Shown here piece by piece: positions 15,487-23,141 of a DNA stretch of 34,775 nt. Location: positions 5,031 through 39,805 of the forward strand of contig JAADJA010000165.1 in assembly GCA_013151015.1 (NCBI GenBank), written 5' to 3'. Both the position numbers and the translations under genes were made by a program. Positions within the stretch are counted from its first letter, which is position 1, and every line of letters begins with the position of its first letter. This stretch comes from Chlorobiota bacterium (lineage in GTDB: Bacteria > Bacteroidota > Bacteroidia > Bacteroidales > JAADJA01). The notes below the pieces were generated by a model. The model worked only from the letters and a program-made list of their open reading frames with translations, was not told the DNA's origin and ran no database searches.

Positions 15487-16185
15487 TTAATTACTTTTCC
15501 TAAAATCTATGTTTAAAAATAAAGCGAACTGCAAATACCATTTAGCCGAATCGGTCAATTGCTGGTGCAAAACACCGATTTGCACATTGGATACCTTGTT
15601 GTATTGGAAACCCAATGCGCCGTACAACCTGTTCCTGTCGAAAAAATCCTTTTTGGTGTTCAGGAAAATTTCATCATAAACCCCAAGGAACAAAGTCCCT
15701 TTTTCGATCTTTGGCTTATTGAGCGGGACAAAGAGCATTAAACGGTAGCGCAAACGGTTTTTGTAATCCTTGTTTACCCATCGCTGTTCGATGCGGTAAC
15801 GGTGTTCGAACTTTATGCGTCCGATGGTATTGGCCAGGATAAGTTGCTGCCATATCCTGTGTTCAATGGATTCCGGGGCTATTTGTTCCGACTCGAAATC
15901 GTATGAAGGGACATAGGCGTATCCTGCCGTTGCGAAGGCTTTTCCTGAAAAGTGATAATTCAACCCCGTCCGTAACAACAACTGTTCGGTGTTGTTTGGG
16001 ATCAAGGTGTGGTTCCGGTATTGTACCTCCGTGTGGATGCTGAACTTGTCACTTAGCTTGTTCATCCCAAAATACATTATCCAGTTGCCCGTTTCATTTT
16101 GCTGTGATAGAAGTGAAATGGGCATTGTGAATAAAAACAGTAGGATGAAGGTCTTGTTGGAAATAATATTTCTTCCCATTGTCAT
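15487..16185 (-). CDS. DUF2490 outer-membrane beta-barrel protein
   Basis: 232 residues. A signal peptide (FILLFLFTMPISLLSQQ) is followed by GNWIMYFGMNKLSDKFSIHTEVQYRNH, the DUF2490 opening, and then alternating strands RLRYRLMLFVPLN and YDEIFLN. The ATG at 16185 overlaps the SulP stop by four bases (ATGA), indicating translational coupling; an ATG two codons later is also possible. The function of DUF2490 is not established. Its placement inside a carbonic anhydrase-SulP-NhaB operon suggests a part in ion or bicarbonate homeostasis at the outer membrane. Confidence 0.8.
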   Translation of the reverse strand: MTMGRNIISNKTFILLFLFTMPISLLSQQNETGNWIMYFGMNKLSDKFSIHTEVQYRNHTLIPNNTEQLLLRTGLNYHFSGKAFATAGYAYVPSYDFESEQIAPESIEHRIWQQLILANTIGRIKFEHRYRIEQRWVNKDYKNRLRYRLMLFVPLNKPKIEKGTLFLGVYDEIFLNTKKDFFDRNRLYGALGFQYNKVSNVQIGVLHQQLTDSAKWYLQFALFLNIDFRKSN

Positions 16186-18053
16186 GACCCTAAAAGTTTA
16201 TCGTTGGAAGATCCGTTTTCCACATTTTCCCTGATCCAGGCAAGGCAGTCGTTGAAACTGTCAAAGACTTGTTCCTTTGGGATCAGGTCGGGGATAATGT
16301 CGATGCGTTCGAGCATGTAACGGGGTTGTTTGAAAATCTTCACCAACAACACTTTCTTCCCTTGCTTTACCAAATCGACCAAAACATCTTCCATTGCATA
16401 CAGGCCGGATTGGTCAATGTACGGCATTTTCCCCATTCGGATGATAACCGTTGACGTATTGTCGGGTATTTGCTTTACGAGTTGCTGGAAATAACTTGTG
16501 GAACCAAAGAACAAAGGCCCCCTGATATGCTTGATGAAAATCTTTTCCTTGAATTTTTCCTGGATGCTGATTTCATCGGGCCAAGCTTTTGACCTGTCAA
16601 AAGATTCAATGCTGGAAAGTTCGGCGGTCATGTCCCCTATTTTCTTCATGAACATCAATGATGCGATCACCAGGCCGATGCCAACGGCATATACCAGGTT
16701 CCATACAGATGACAATACCAACACGATGAGCATAATGATTACTTCCGGGCGGGGCATGAAAGGGATTGCCTTCAAACCTTTAAAGTCCATTACGCCAATA
16801 CCAACAGTAATAAGTATGCCGGCAAGTACGGCAGCCGGGATCATTGATGCTACGGGTCCCAGGGCCAATAAAATAACAAGCAATAGCACACCGGCCATCA
16901 TTCCCGAAAGTTTGGTCTTTCCCCCGGCGTTTATGTTGACGACGGTACGTATGGTAGCGCCCGCTCCAGGGATGCCACCAAAAATAGCGGCAACACTGTT
17001 TCCGATCCCTTGTCCGATCAACTCTTTGTTGGGCTTGTGCTTTGTTTTGGTCATGTTATCGGCAACCACCGAAGTGAGCAGCGAATCAATGGCCCCGAGC
17101 AATGCCAGAGTCAATGCCGTAAAGATATAGGGCGAAATACTCGCAAGGCTGAAACCTGTGAAGATTTCGAAATTCGGGATTGGCAAACCACTTGGTATTT
17201 CTTCGATGGGCCGGTAATCAAGACCAAACCCTATGGCAATCCCCGACATGGCGAGGAGTGCCACCAATGTGCTGGGGATAGCTTTTGTGATCCGCTTAAA
17301 ACCATAGATTATGATGATAGTCCCCAGGGCCAGAAGTAATTCCAACCAATTGATGTTTTGCAGGGCCCTCGGCAAAACCTTTATGGAACCAAGTACCCCG
17401 GATGCTTCCGAAGCGGCCAGGCTTTGCGATTCTTTGAGTATCTGGGCGTCTGTGATCTTTTCTGCCTGGACAATGGTTTCCTTGAAATTCTCCAATACCA
17501 TGATACCTTCCCCGGCTTCTTTCTTCAGGATATTGTCAAGGATTATTTCTTCGGCGTAAGGCTTGAACTGGTTCACGAATTCCACGTCCTCCTTTGGGTA
17601 ATAACCCACGGATGGAAGGATTTGGGTAACCAGTATAATCACCCCAATTGCGGTCATAAACCCGGAAACAACGGGATAGGGGATGTACCTAATGTACTTT
17701 CCCAAACCAATAAGCCCCAGGCCGATCTGCATTACACCGGCCAACAAAAACACAATAAGGATGGCGGGCAAGGCATTGTTAATGTCACCGTCGAAGGTGG
17801 CCACTATCCCTGCTATTACAACCATGCTCACGGCCGTCATTGGAGCCGTAGGCCCCGAAATCTGGGTGTTGGTGCCACCAAACAATGCAGCAAAGAAGCT
17901 GATGAAAATGGCGCCGTACAACCCGGCACTTGGCCCCAGGCCCGAACTTACACCAAAGGCAAGTGCCAATGGCAAGGCCACGATCCCGGCAGTTATGCCA
18001 CCAAACATATCCCCTTTGAAATGGGAAAAATCAAAACCAAATATTTTTTTCAT
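16182..18053 (-). CDS. SulP family anion permease with STAS domain (bicarbonate/sulfate type)
   Basis: 623 residues. The N-terminal transporter domain shows the family opening (AGIVALPLALAFGVSSGLGPSAGLYGA) and GGTNTQISGPTAPMT, followed by LLGAIDSLLTSVVADNMTKTKHKPNKELIGQGIGN and GGIPGAGATIRTVVNINAGGKTKLSG. The C-terminal cytoplasmic STAS domain occupies roughly 505-610 (FFGSTSYFQQL, IDQSGLYAMEDVL). SulP proteins carry sulfate, bicarbonate or other anions. Next to a beta-carbonic anhydrase (25-base gap) a BicA-like Na+/bicarbonate role is the best inference, though sulfate cannot be excluded. An insertion of about 50 residues (YYPKEDVEFVNQ... GEGIMVLENF) lies between helices. Confidence 0.9.
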   Translation of the reverse strand: MKKIFGFDFSHFKGDMFGGITAGIVALPLALAFGVSSGLGPSAGLYGAIFISFFAALFGGTNTQISGPTAPMTAVSMVVIAGIVATFDGDINNALPAILIVFLLAGVMQIGLGLIGLGKYIRYIPYPVVSGFMTAIGVIILVTQILPSVGYYPKEDVEFVNQFKPYAEEIILDNILKKEAGEGIMVLENFKETIVQAEKITDAQILKESQSLAASEASGVLGSIKVLPRALQNINWLELLLALGTIIIIYGFKRITKAIPSTLVALLAMSGIAIGFGLDYRPIEEIPSGLPIPNFEIFTGFSLASISPYIFTALTLALLGAIDSLLTSVVADNMTKTKHKPNKELIGQGIGNSVAAIFGGIPGAGATIRTVVNINAGGKTKLSGMMAGVLLLVILLALGPVASMIPAAVLAGILITVGIGVMDFKGLKAIPFMPRPEVIIMLIVLVLSSVWNLVYAVGIGLVIASLMFMKKIGDMTAELSSIESFDRSKAWPDEISIQEKFKEKIFIKHIRGPLFFGSTSYFQQLVKQIPDNTSTVIIRMGKMPYIDQSGLYAMEDVLVDLVKQGKKVLLVKIFKQPRYMLERIDIIPDLIPKEQVFDSFNDCLAWIRENVENGSSNDKLLGS

Positions 18054-18078
18054 TATTTTTTTTATTTAAATTCATGTT

Positions 18079-18732
18079 TTATTTTAGGAACTCAACTTTG
18101 CCGCTCTCCACATGGTAAAGGGCTTTCACCATCTCGATTTTACCGGCCATGTACATTTCGTGGAGCACCGGGCTTTTGCTGTGAATATCGTCAATGGTCA
18201 GTTCTACATTGTTGGTGGCCACCCTGTTCACAAAGCCCGTGTTTGACGAAGCCCTGCTTTCACCAGGTGCGGTTTTGGTCAGGTTTACGGCGGGCATTAG
18301 CTTGTTGAGGAGTTGGGTCAAATTTCCCGTCCGTACGGAATCACAGGCGCCTTTCACGGCTCCACAAGAGGTGTGGCCCATTACCACTATCAGTTTGGTG
18401 CCCGCAAATTTGCAGGCATATTCCATGCTCCCGAGGATATCCTCGTTCACAAAGTTGCCCGCAATGCGCACACTGAATATATCGCCGATCCCCTGGTCGA
18501 AAACGATTTCGGCCGGAACGCGGGAATCAATGCAGCTCAAAACAATGGCGAAAGGGTATTGGCCCGTGGCAGTCTCCGCCACTTGTTTGCTGAGTTCCCT
18601 TGGCAAGGGTGCATTGGCCAAAAACCGTTCATTGCCTTTTTGGAGCATTTCAAGGGCTGTTTTTGGTGTTATGTTATTTTGGGATTCTTTTGTTTGGGCG
18701 TTAATGTTATTTGATAAAACTGATTTTTTCAT
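18079..18732 (-). CDS. Beta-class carbonic anhydrase
   Basis: 217 residues with no export signal, so cytoplasmic. Zinc ligands Cys67 (SCIDSRVP), His120 and Cys123 (GHTSCGA), and the catalytic dyad Asp69-Arg71, are all present. It interconverts CO2 and bicarbonate. As first gene of the operon carbonic anhydrase-SulP-DUF2490-nhaB it would process the anion moved by SulP. The N-terminal 25 residues (SNNINAQTKESQNN) are polar and variable. I see no exact -7 box upstream. Confidence 0.95.
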   Translation of the reverse strand: MKKSVLSNNINAQTKESQNNITPKTALEMLQKGNERFLANAPLPRELSKQVAETATGQYPFAIVLSCIDSRVPAEIVFDQGIGDIFSVRIAGNFVNEDILGSMEYACKFAGTKLIVVMGHTSCGAVKGACDSVRTGNLTQLLNKLMPAVNLTKTAPGESRASSNTGFVNRVATNNVELTIDDIHSKSPVLHEMYMAGKIEMVKALYHVESGKVEFLK

Positions 18733-19039
18733 TTTGTTGAATTTTAATGTGATGACCTTGTGCCGCTGTGCAATTATTTAATGTTGGGCGAAGGGTCGAT
18801 TGTTTTTAAGGTTTTGCCTGATTGTTTTTTTAGGTTGGATTTGACATCGCTTTACGATGGATAATCCTTGAACCTTACAGTATAATATATTTATTTTTGA
18901 AAATGTGGTAGTCCGAGTTGCATTGCCAATACTGTTTTTGCGCTATCGTGTTTTAATACGAAACCCTTAATGAAACCTTGGAAATAGGAGGTTTCCTTTA
19001 AGAAAAAATACTGTATTGATCAATTCAGCGGACTGCTCT
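18733..19039. other. 307-base intergenic region without a gene
   Basis: AT-rich spacer between the carbonic anhydrase start and the 109-aa secreted protein's stop. It should hold the operon promoter, but I find no exact TAnnTTTG box. A weak GAAACC/GGTTTC inverted repeat (18972-18995) lies just beyond the neighbouring stop. There are no stable ORFs. Confidence 0.4.
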
Positions 19040-19369
19040 TTAGGAACGGGAAAATATAGGTTCCGGTGGTGGTGTTGTGACTTCAGGGGCGTGCATCGAC
19101 AAGAAACTGTCGTACAAGGAAAATTTTGTTGAGAGTTTGAGTGTCCCAAATTCGGGCACGGACAATCTCATCCTGAATTTTTCGTCCAGTTCTTTCCCAA
19201 TATCTTCTTCGGCAAAGTTGATGTTTTCCGTGCTGTTTAGTTCGGTGGGTTGAAGCTGGGTTTTGTCCATCCAATCGGAATATGGGCCTGCATTGGCCCA
19301 AACTTGGCTCACGAGCAACAAAAAGACGATACTGGTCAGGAAAAGCCGATATGAAGGGAAGTTTTTCAA
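19040..19369 (-). CDS. Small secreted hypothetical protein (109 aa)
   Basis: 109 residues. A signal peptide (hydrophobic FLTSIVFLLLVSQVWA cut before NAGPY), then an acidic segment (NSTENINFAEEDIGKELDE) and a Pro-rich tail (APEVTTPPPEPIFSRS). I do not recognise a domain. It is likely periplasmic or surface exposed. It follows a 121-aa secreted protein on the same strand, with a hairpin (19462-19493) between, so the two are probably transcribed separately. Confidence 0.6.
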   Translation of the reverse strand: MKNFPSYRLFLTSIVFLLLVSQVWANAGPYSDWMDKTQLQPTELNSTENINFAEEDIGKELDEKFRMRLSVPEFGTLKLSTKFSLYDSFLSMHAPEVTTPPPEPIFSRS

Positions 19370-19461
19370 ATTTATTTTTACAATTGTTTTTATTGAGGCG
19401 CAAAATTACTTTTTAATATCTTGGCCGGGATAATTTTTAGAAAAATTAACATACTAAACAG

Positions 19462-19493
19462 CATAAAGCCGAACATGTTCATTCGGCTTTATG
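19462..19493 (-). terminator. 12-bp perfect hairpin
   Basis: CATAAAGCCGAA (19462-19473) pairs with TTCGGCTTTATG (19482-19493) around an 8-base loop, downstream of the stop at 19525. There is no long T run, but the stem is strong and its position fits transcription termination. Confidence 0.6.
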
Positions 19494-19524
19494 TTGTTGT
19501 TCATTTCCTTGCCCTGGAACTGGC

Positions 19525-19890
19525 TTATTTGGAGGATTGCATTTTAATTTCAACCTTTTGGTTTTTTTTCTTTAAAGAAAGGTTTTCAACCAGGCTTTTA
19601 TTGTAAGAAACATACGAGGCAATAATGTTGTATTTACCGGGTGCCAGGTTCTTGACCGTGTAATTCCCGTCAAAGTCGGTATAGGTTTTAATATTGGTCC
19701 CTTCTATCGAGATTTGAACACCGGTCAAGGTTTCACCGGAAACCATATCCAGTACTGTTCCTGAAATACTCATGGTTTCAACAGAAGAGGGCTCAGGGGA
19801 TTTTACGGTTTTCGTTTTGTTGCCTTCGTTATCTGCATATGAACCGAAGGCAATGATCAGGGCGAAAATGACTGAAAATGTTTTTTTCAT
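19525..19890 (-). CDS. Secreted carboxypeptidase-regulatory-like single-domain protein
   Basis: 121 residues. A signal peptide (MKKTFSVIFALIIAFGSYA) is followed by one beta-sandwich of the CarboxypepD_reg-like type: SISGTVLDMVSGETLTGVQISIEGTNIKTYTDFDGNYTVKNLAPGKYNI. This domain is usually the N-terminal piece of TonB receptors; here it stands alone with a short basic tail (LKKKNQKVEIKMQSSK). It may bind a partner in the periplasm. A -7 box lies at 19911-19918. Confidence 0.75.
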   Translation of the reverse strand: MKKTFSVIFALIIAFGSYADNEGNKTKTVKSPEPSSVETMSISGTVLDMVSGETLTGVQISIEGTNIKTYTDFDGNYTVKNLAPGKYNIIASYVSYNKSLVENLSLKKKNQKVEIKMQSSK

Positions 19891-19910
19891 GGTTTCTATT
19901 TTTTATGTCG

Positions 19911-19918
19911 CAAAAATA
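19911..19918 (-). promoter_or_regulatory. Bacteroidota -7 box (TATTTTTG)
   Basis: Exact TAnnTTTG match about 21 bases upstream of the ATG at 19890. Confidence 0.55.
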
Positions 19919-19972
19919 GAAGCACATTATTAAGTCATCCTAACCCCAACCTTAAGTTTATATTAACCTTTT

Positions 19973-20464
19973 TTATTTCTGGAAATCTGCATTAAAAGTG
20001 CCTTCTGTTATTGTAACACCATCACCTTCTGTGTTTTTTGCAGTAAACTGGAAAGTCCCTTTAACACTTTTGTCGCTGATTTCGGTTATCTCAACTGTTC
20101 CTTCGCCAAGGCCAACAGAAGTTGTATAGGTATCGCTTGTGTTTAAGCCTTCGGTCCATCTGCCTGTGCTTGGATTGGTGAGCGAACCGCCCAATGTGTA
20201 TGTCCCTGTCCCATCTGCATTGTAGATAAGGACTTGGCACTGCTTTGCGTTGCTGTCGCTTCCGGTAACGGTGAGTATCCCGCCAGAATTGGTGGCAACC
20301 ACTGCAAGACTTGCTGTCCATGCAGTTCCATTGACTTTACAGCTTAAAGCTGCCGCTGCTGGATTGTTTTCGGGTTCCGTGTTGTCGTCGTCCTTCTTGC
20401 TGCATGAGTTTAACAGGGAAATGGCAAGAAATGAAATGAGCAATAGTTTTCCAAATGTTTTCAT
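19973..20464 (-). CDS. DUF6252-like lipoprotein
   Basis: 163 residues from ATG 20464; the frame extends to 20503 but the later ATG gives a clean lipoprotein signal (MKTFGKLLLISFLAISLLNSC). After the Lys/Asp/Glu-rich linker KKDDDNTEPENN comes LSCKVNGTAWTAS... TYTLGG... GTVEITEISDKSVKGTFQFTAKN... GTFNADFQ, the pattern of a family of small Bacteroidota lipoproteins with a beta-rich fold. The function is unknown. It is probably anchored in the outer membrane. Confidence 0.75.
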   Translation of the reverse strand: MKTFGKLLLISFLAISLLNSCSKKDDDNTEPENNPAAAALSCKVNGTAWTASLAVVATNSGGILTVTGSDSNAKQCQVLIYNADGTGTYTLGGSLTNPSTGRWTEGLNTSDTYTTSVGLGEGTVEITEISDKSVKGTFQFTAKNTEGDGVTITEGTFNADFQK

Positions 20465-20588
20465 TTTTAAGTTGTTTTGAGTGAATAAATAATTTTGTTG
20501 CAAAATAAAGATGAAAACCCATCTGGATTGATACGTGACTGTTCGTATATCCCATACGACGATTACCGTATTTTTTCAGGATATCAAC

Positions 20589-20629
20589 AAAAAAACAGCG
20601 CAAGAAATATTCCCTTGCGCTGTTTTTTT
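20589..20629 (-). terminator. Strong rho-independent terminator
   Basis: AAAAAAACAGCGCAAG (20589-20604) pairs with CTTGCGCTGTTTTTTT, with A and T runs on the two flanks. It ends the phosphate transporter transcript (stop at 20652) and can also act on the plus strand. Confidence 0.9.
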
Positions 20630-20651
20630 ATTGTTCAAACCAATGAAAAAC

Positions 20652-22985
20652 CTAAATTTCATCCGAAGGGCTTTCCCCATTTCCGTCCACAAAGTTGATG
20701 AAGTCCCTTTGCGATTTCAACAGGTTGATCATATACAGTATGATGTTTTTATATTCCTCAAGGATATTGAAGAACAACATGCTGTTCCGGGTCCCCAGAT
20801 CATCTGTTTTGATCCTTTTCACCTGGAGTTTACGTGTTGATTTGATCAGGTCCAGGGTTTCATGTTGCTCTTCGACAATAGCATCAAGTGTTGCGAAGTC
20901 CTGATCTTTAATGGCTTTGTTAACCTTCGAGATCAAGTCATTGATCAGTTCCTGAATGGCCTTTATCTCTTCTATCTGGACAGGCAGCAATGCCCTGTGG
21001 GAGTTGCTCAGGTGTTTAAATATCGGTTGGATTATATGAAAGACCGAGTGGGAAATTTCACGGAGATAACCCACAACTTGTACATAATAGTGACCGGATT
21101 CAACCGCACTGTCTTCCAATTTGTCAATGGTATGGCTGATATTGTCTTTAAGTGCTTTTGTTTTTAGGTTCACTTTTTCAAAATCGGTATAGGTTGTCCT
21201 CAGTTTCTTAAGGTCTTCCTTGCCAAAGTACAATATGGTATTATTGAGGAACTCACCGATCCTGTCAAGTGTTTTGATCACGTTCTTGGAGGTTTTGCTC
21301 ACAATTTTGCTTGTGTTCAATGTTTCGCTTTCTTCATCCTCGTCTTCAGTTGTTTCTGCAATATCTGCAACCCTTTTCTTATGGAGGAAATGTGTGCGAT
21401 AAATCATAAACCCTGCAAACAACAGCATGGCAAATACGGCCACAAATCCAAAATAGCTAAACAGAAGAGCCATGATAAATGCGGATGTAAACGCTGAGAA
21501 AGCGGTAAAGAACCAGCCACCGATAACCGAGATTACCCCCGTGACCCGGTAAACCGCGCTTTCTGTCCCCCAGGCCCTGTCGCTCAAGGATGTTCCCATG
21601 GCGACCATAAACGTTACATACGTTGTAGAGAGGGGGAGCTTTAAAGAAGTTCCAATAGCAATAAGGATACTGGCAACAACCAGCGTAACCGAAGCCCTAA
21701 TCATATCAAAGGCAGGCGCGTCCACACCGAGGGCTTTTTGTTTTTCGCGGAAAGCGGTCTGGTCGAACTGTTTGTCGATCGAAGCCTGAACCGCTTTTGG
21801 TACAATGGTAGCCATGAATTTTGCCAGGTTGCCGCTCCCGCGAACAATGGCCCTTGAAATTGCCGTGGATTCAAATCGCTCGTAACCTTCTTCCTGGCGG
21901 CCCAGGTCAACGGAAGTCTTGATTACCGATTTGGCTTTTTTCGAAGTCCATAAAGTAACGACCATTATCAGCCCTGCAATGAGCAAAAAGTAATACGGGG
22001 TTTCTACCTTTCCGGCAAGGGATGTCATTAACAGTTCGTTGGCAGGAACACCACTTTGCGAAAAATCGATATAAGCATGGTAACCCGCAAGCGGAACTCC
22101 GATAAAATTCACCAGGTCGTTGCCCGCAAATGCTAGTGCGAGTGCAAAAGTCCCGATGATGACGATGAAGGTGAAGATGTTGAACTTCTTGATAAAGCTT
22201 AAGAGTTGCAGGACAACCACCCACATAATGAACCCGTAAGCAATAATCCCAAAAGTGTGGGCCTTTACCCAATCGTTGAGCCCCATGCCATCCGACATTT
22301 CATAGGAGGCAAAGGAAGATCCTTTTAAGCCCTTCAATAAAATGAAATAGGTAATTGCGGTAATAGCCAGGCCTCCCCATATTGCCCCAAAATATTTAAG
22401 GCGTTTTTCGTATTTAAAGGAAAACAAAAGGCGGCTAAGGTATTGGATTATCGCACCTGTTGTAAATGCAACCACCACCGACAACAGTATCCCTGCAATA
22501 ATAAGCAGTGCTTTATCGGAATTTATATAATCACTTAAGCGTGCTATTTTTTCGATCCCATCTTCGGTTGTGATCAGTTGCCCGCCCGGGATCGCAAGTT
22601 TTATCAGCGAAACCCCAACGGCCGCACCAAGAAGTTCAAATACGATGGATACCGTTGTGGAGGTGGGCATCCCAAAGGTATTGAACCCGTCCAACAATAT
22701 CACATCGGTGATCATCACCGCAAGGAAAATAAAAATGATTTCGGAGAAATAGAAATATTCCGGGTGGAAAATCCCTTTTCGCGCAACTTCCATCATACCT
22801 GTGGAGAATGTGGATCCGAATACGATCCCAAGGGCCGCCACAACCATGATTATTTTAAAAGAAGCGGCTTTTGAGCCAATGGCCGAGTTAAGGAAATTCA
22901 CGGCATCGTTGCTCACACCAACAATAAGGTCGGAAATGGCAAGAAGGAAAAGGATTACAATTAAAATAAGGTAAAGTGATTCCAT
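20652..22985 (-). CDS. PiT family inorganic phosphate transporter with C-terminal PhoU-like domain
   Basis: 777 residues, much longer than a plain PiT. The transporter part (about 1-530) has the duplicated signature: GVSNDAVNF (23-31) and AGNDLVNFIG (287-296), plus GMPTSTTVS (105-113) and PLSTTYVTFMVAMGTSLSDRAWG (451-473). From about residue 535 a soluble, acidic then helical tail follows (EDEDEESET; helices to the C-terminus) resembling PhoU-type four-helix bundles. It imports phosphate at the inner membrane using an ion gradient, and the tail may gate transport or signal phosphate status. A PhoB-type operator overlaps its promoter (23059-23086). Confidence 0.9.
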   Translation of the reverse strand: MESLYLILIVILFLLAISDLIVGVSNDAVNFLNSAIGSKAASFKIIMVVAALGIVFGSTFSTGMMEVARKGIFHPEYFYFSEIIFIFLAVMITDVILLDGFNTFGMPTSTTVSIVFELLGAAVGVSLIKLAIPGGQLITTEDGIEKIARLSDYINSDKALLIIAGILLSVVVAFTTGAIIQYLSRLLFSFKYEKRLKYFGAIWGGLAITAITYFILLKGLKGSSFASYEMSDGMGLNDWVKAHTFGIIAYGFIMWVVVLQLLSFIKKFNIFTFIVIIGTFALALAFAGNDLVNFIGVPLAGYHAYIDFSQSGVPANELLMTSLAGKVETPYYFLLIAGLIMVVTLWTSKKAKSVIKTSVDLGRQEEGYERFESTAISRAIVRGSGNLAKFMATIVPKAVQASIDKQFDQTAFREKQKALGVDAPAFDMIRASVTLVVASILIAIGTSLKLPLSTTYVTFMVAMGTSLSDRAWGTESAVYRVTGVISVIGGWFFTAFSAFTSAFIMALLFSYFGFVAVFAMLLFAGFMIYRTHFLHKKRVADIAETTEDEDEESETLNTSKIVSKTSKNVIKTLDRIGEFLNNTILYFGKEDLKKLRTTYTDFEKVNLKTKALKDNISHTIDKLEDSAVESGHYYVQVVGYLREISHSVFHIIQPIFKHLSNSHRALLPVQIEEIKAIQELINDLISKVNKAIKDQDFATLDAIVEEQHETLDLIKSTRKLQVKRIKTDDLGTRNSMLFFNILEEYKNIILYMINLLKSQRDFINFVDGNGESPSDEI

Positions 22986-23044
22986 TTGAACTTGATTTAA
23001 TTTTTTTGCAATGATATGAAATAACTTAATGTCGAAGTGCCTTG

Positions 23045-23052
23045 CAAATTTA
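23045..23052 (-). promoter_or_regulatory. Bacteroidota -7 box (TAAATTTG) of the phosphate transporter
   Basis: Exact TAnnTTTG match, about 60 bases upstream of the transporter ATG. The position where a -33 element should be is occupied by the TTAACA direct repeats. Confidence 0.6.
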
Positions 23053-23058
23053 ATTTTA

Positions 23059-23086
23059 AATTAACAGAATGTTAAGTTAATGTTAA
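23059..23086 (-). promoter_or_regulatory. PhoB/PhoP-type direct-repeat operator
   Basis: On the minus strand: TTAACA (23086-23081), 5 bases, TTAACA (23075-23070), 5 bases, TTAATT (23064-23059). That is three half-sites with an exact 11-base period, the arrangement used by PhoB/PhoP-family winged-helix regulators. The array starts 6 bases upstream of the -7 box and covers the -33 position, as expected for an activator that replaces the -33 contact. Confidence 0.65.
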
Positions 23087-23141
23087 CTTTTCCCTGACAG
23101 ATCAATCCCTGTGGCCTTTGCGGATCAGGAGCAGTAGGGGG

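Noticed and set aside
17358-18308. 316-codon plus-strand ORF across the SulP and carbonic anhydrase genes
   Set aside because: It overlaps two well-identified proteins in antisense and has improbable composition; a shadow frame.
19939-19967. Second PhoB-like operator upstream of the 121-aa secreted protein (CTAACC, CTTAAG, ATTAAC at 11-base steps)
   Set aside because: Half-sites do not match each other or the clear TTAACA sites at 23059-23086; likely coincidence.
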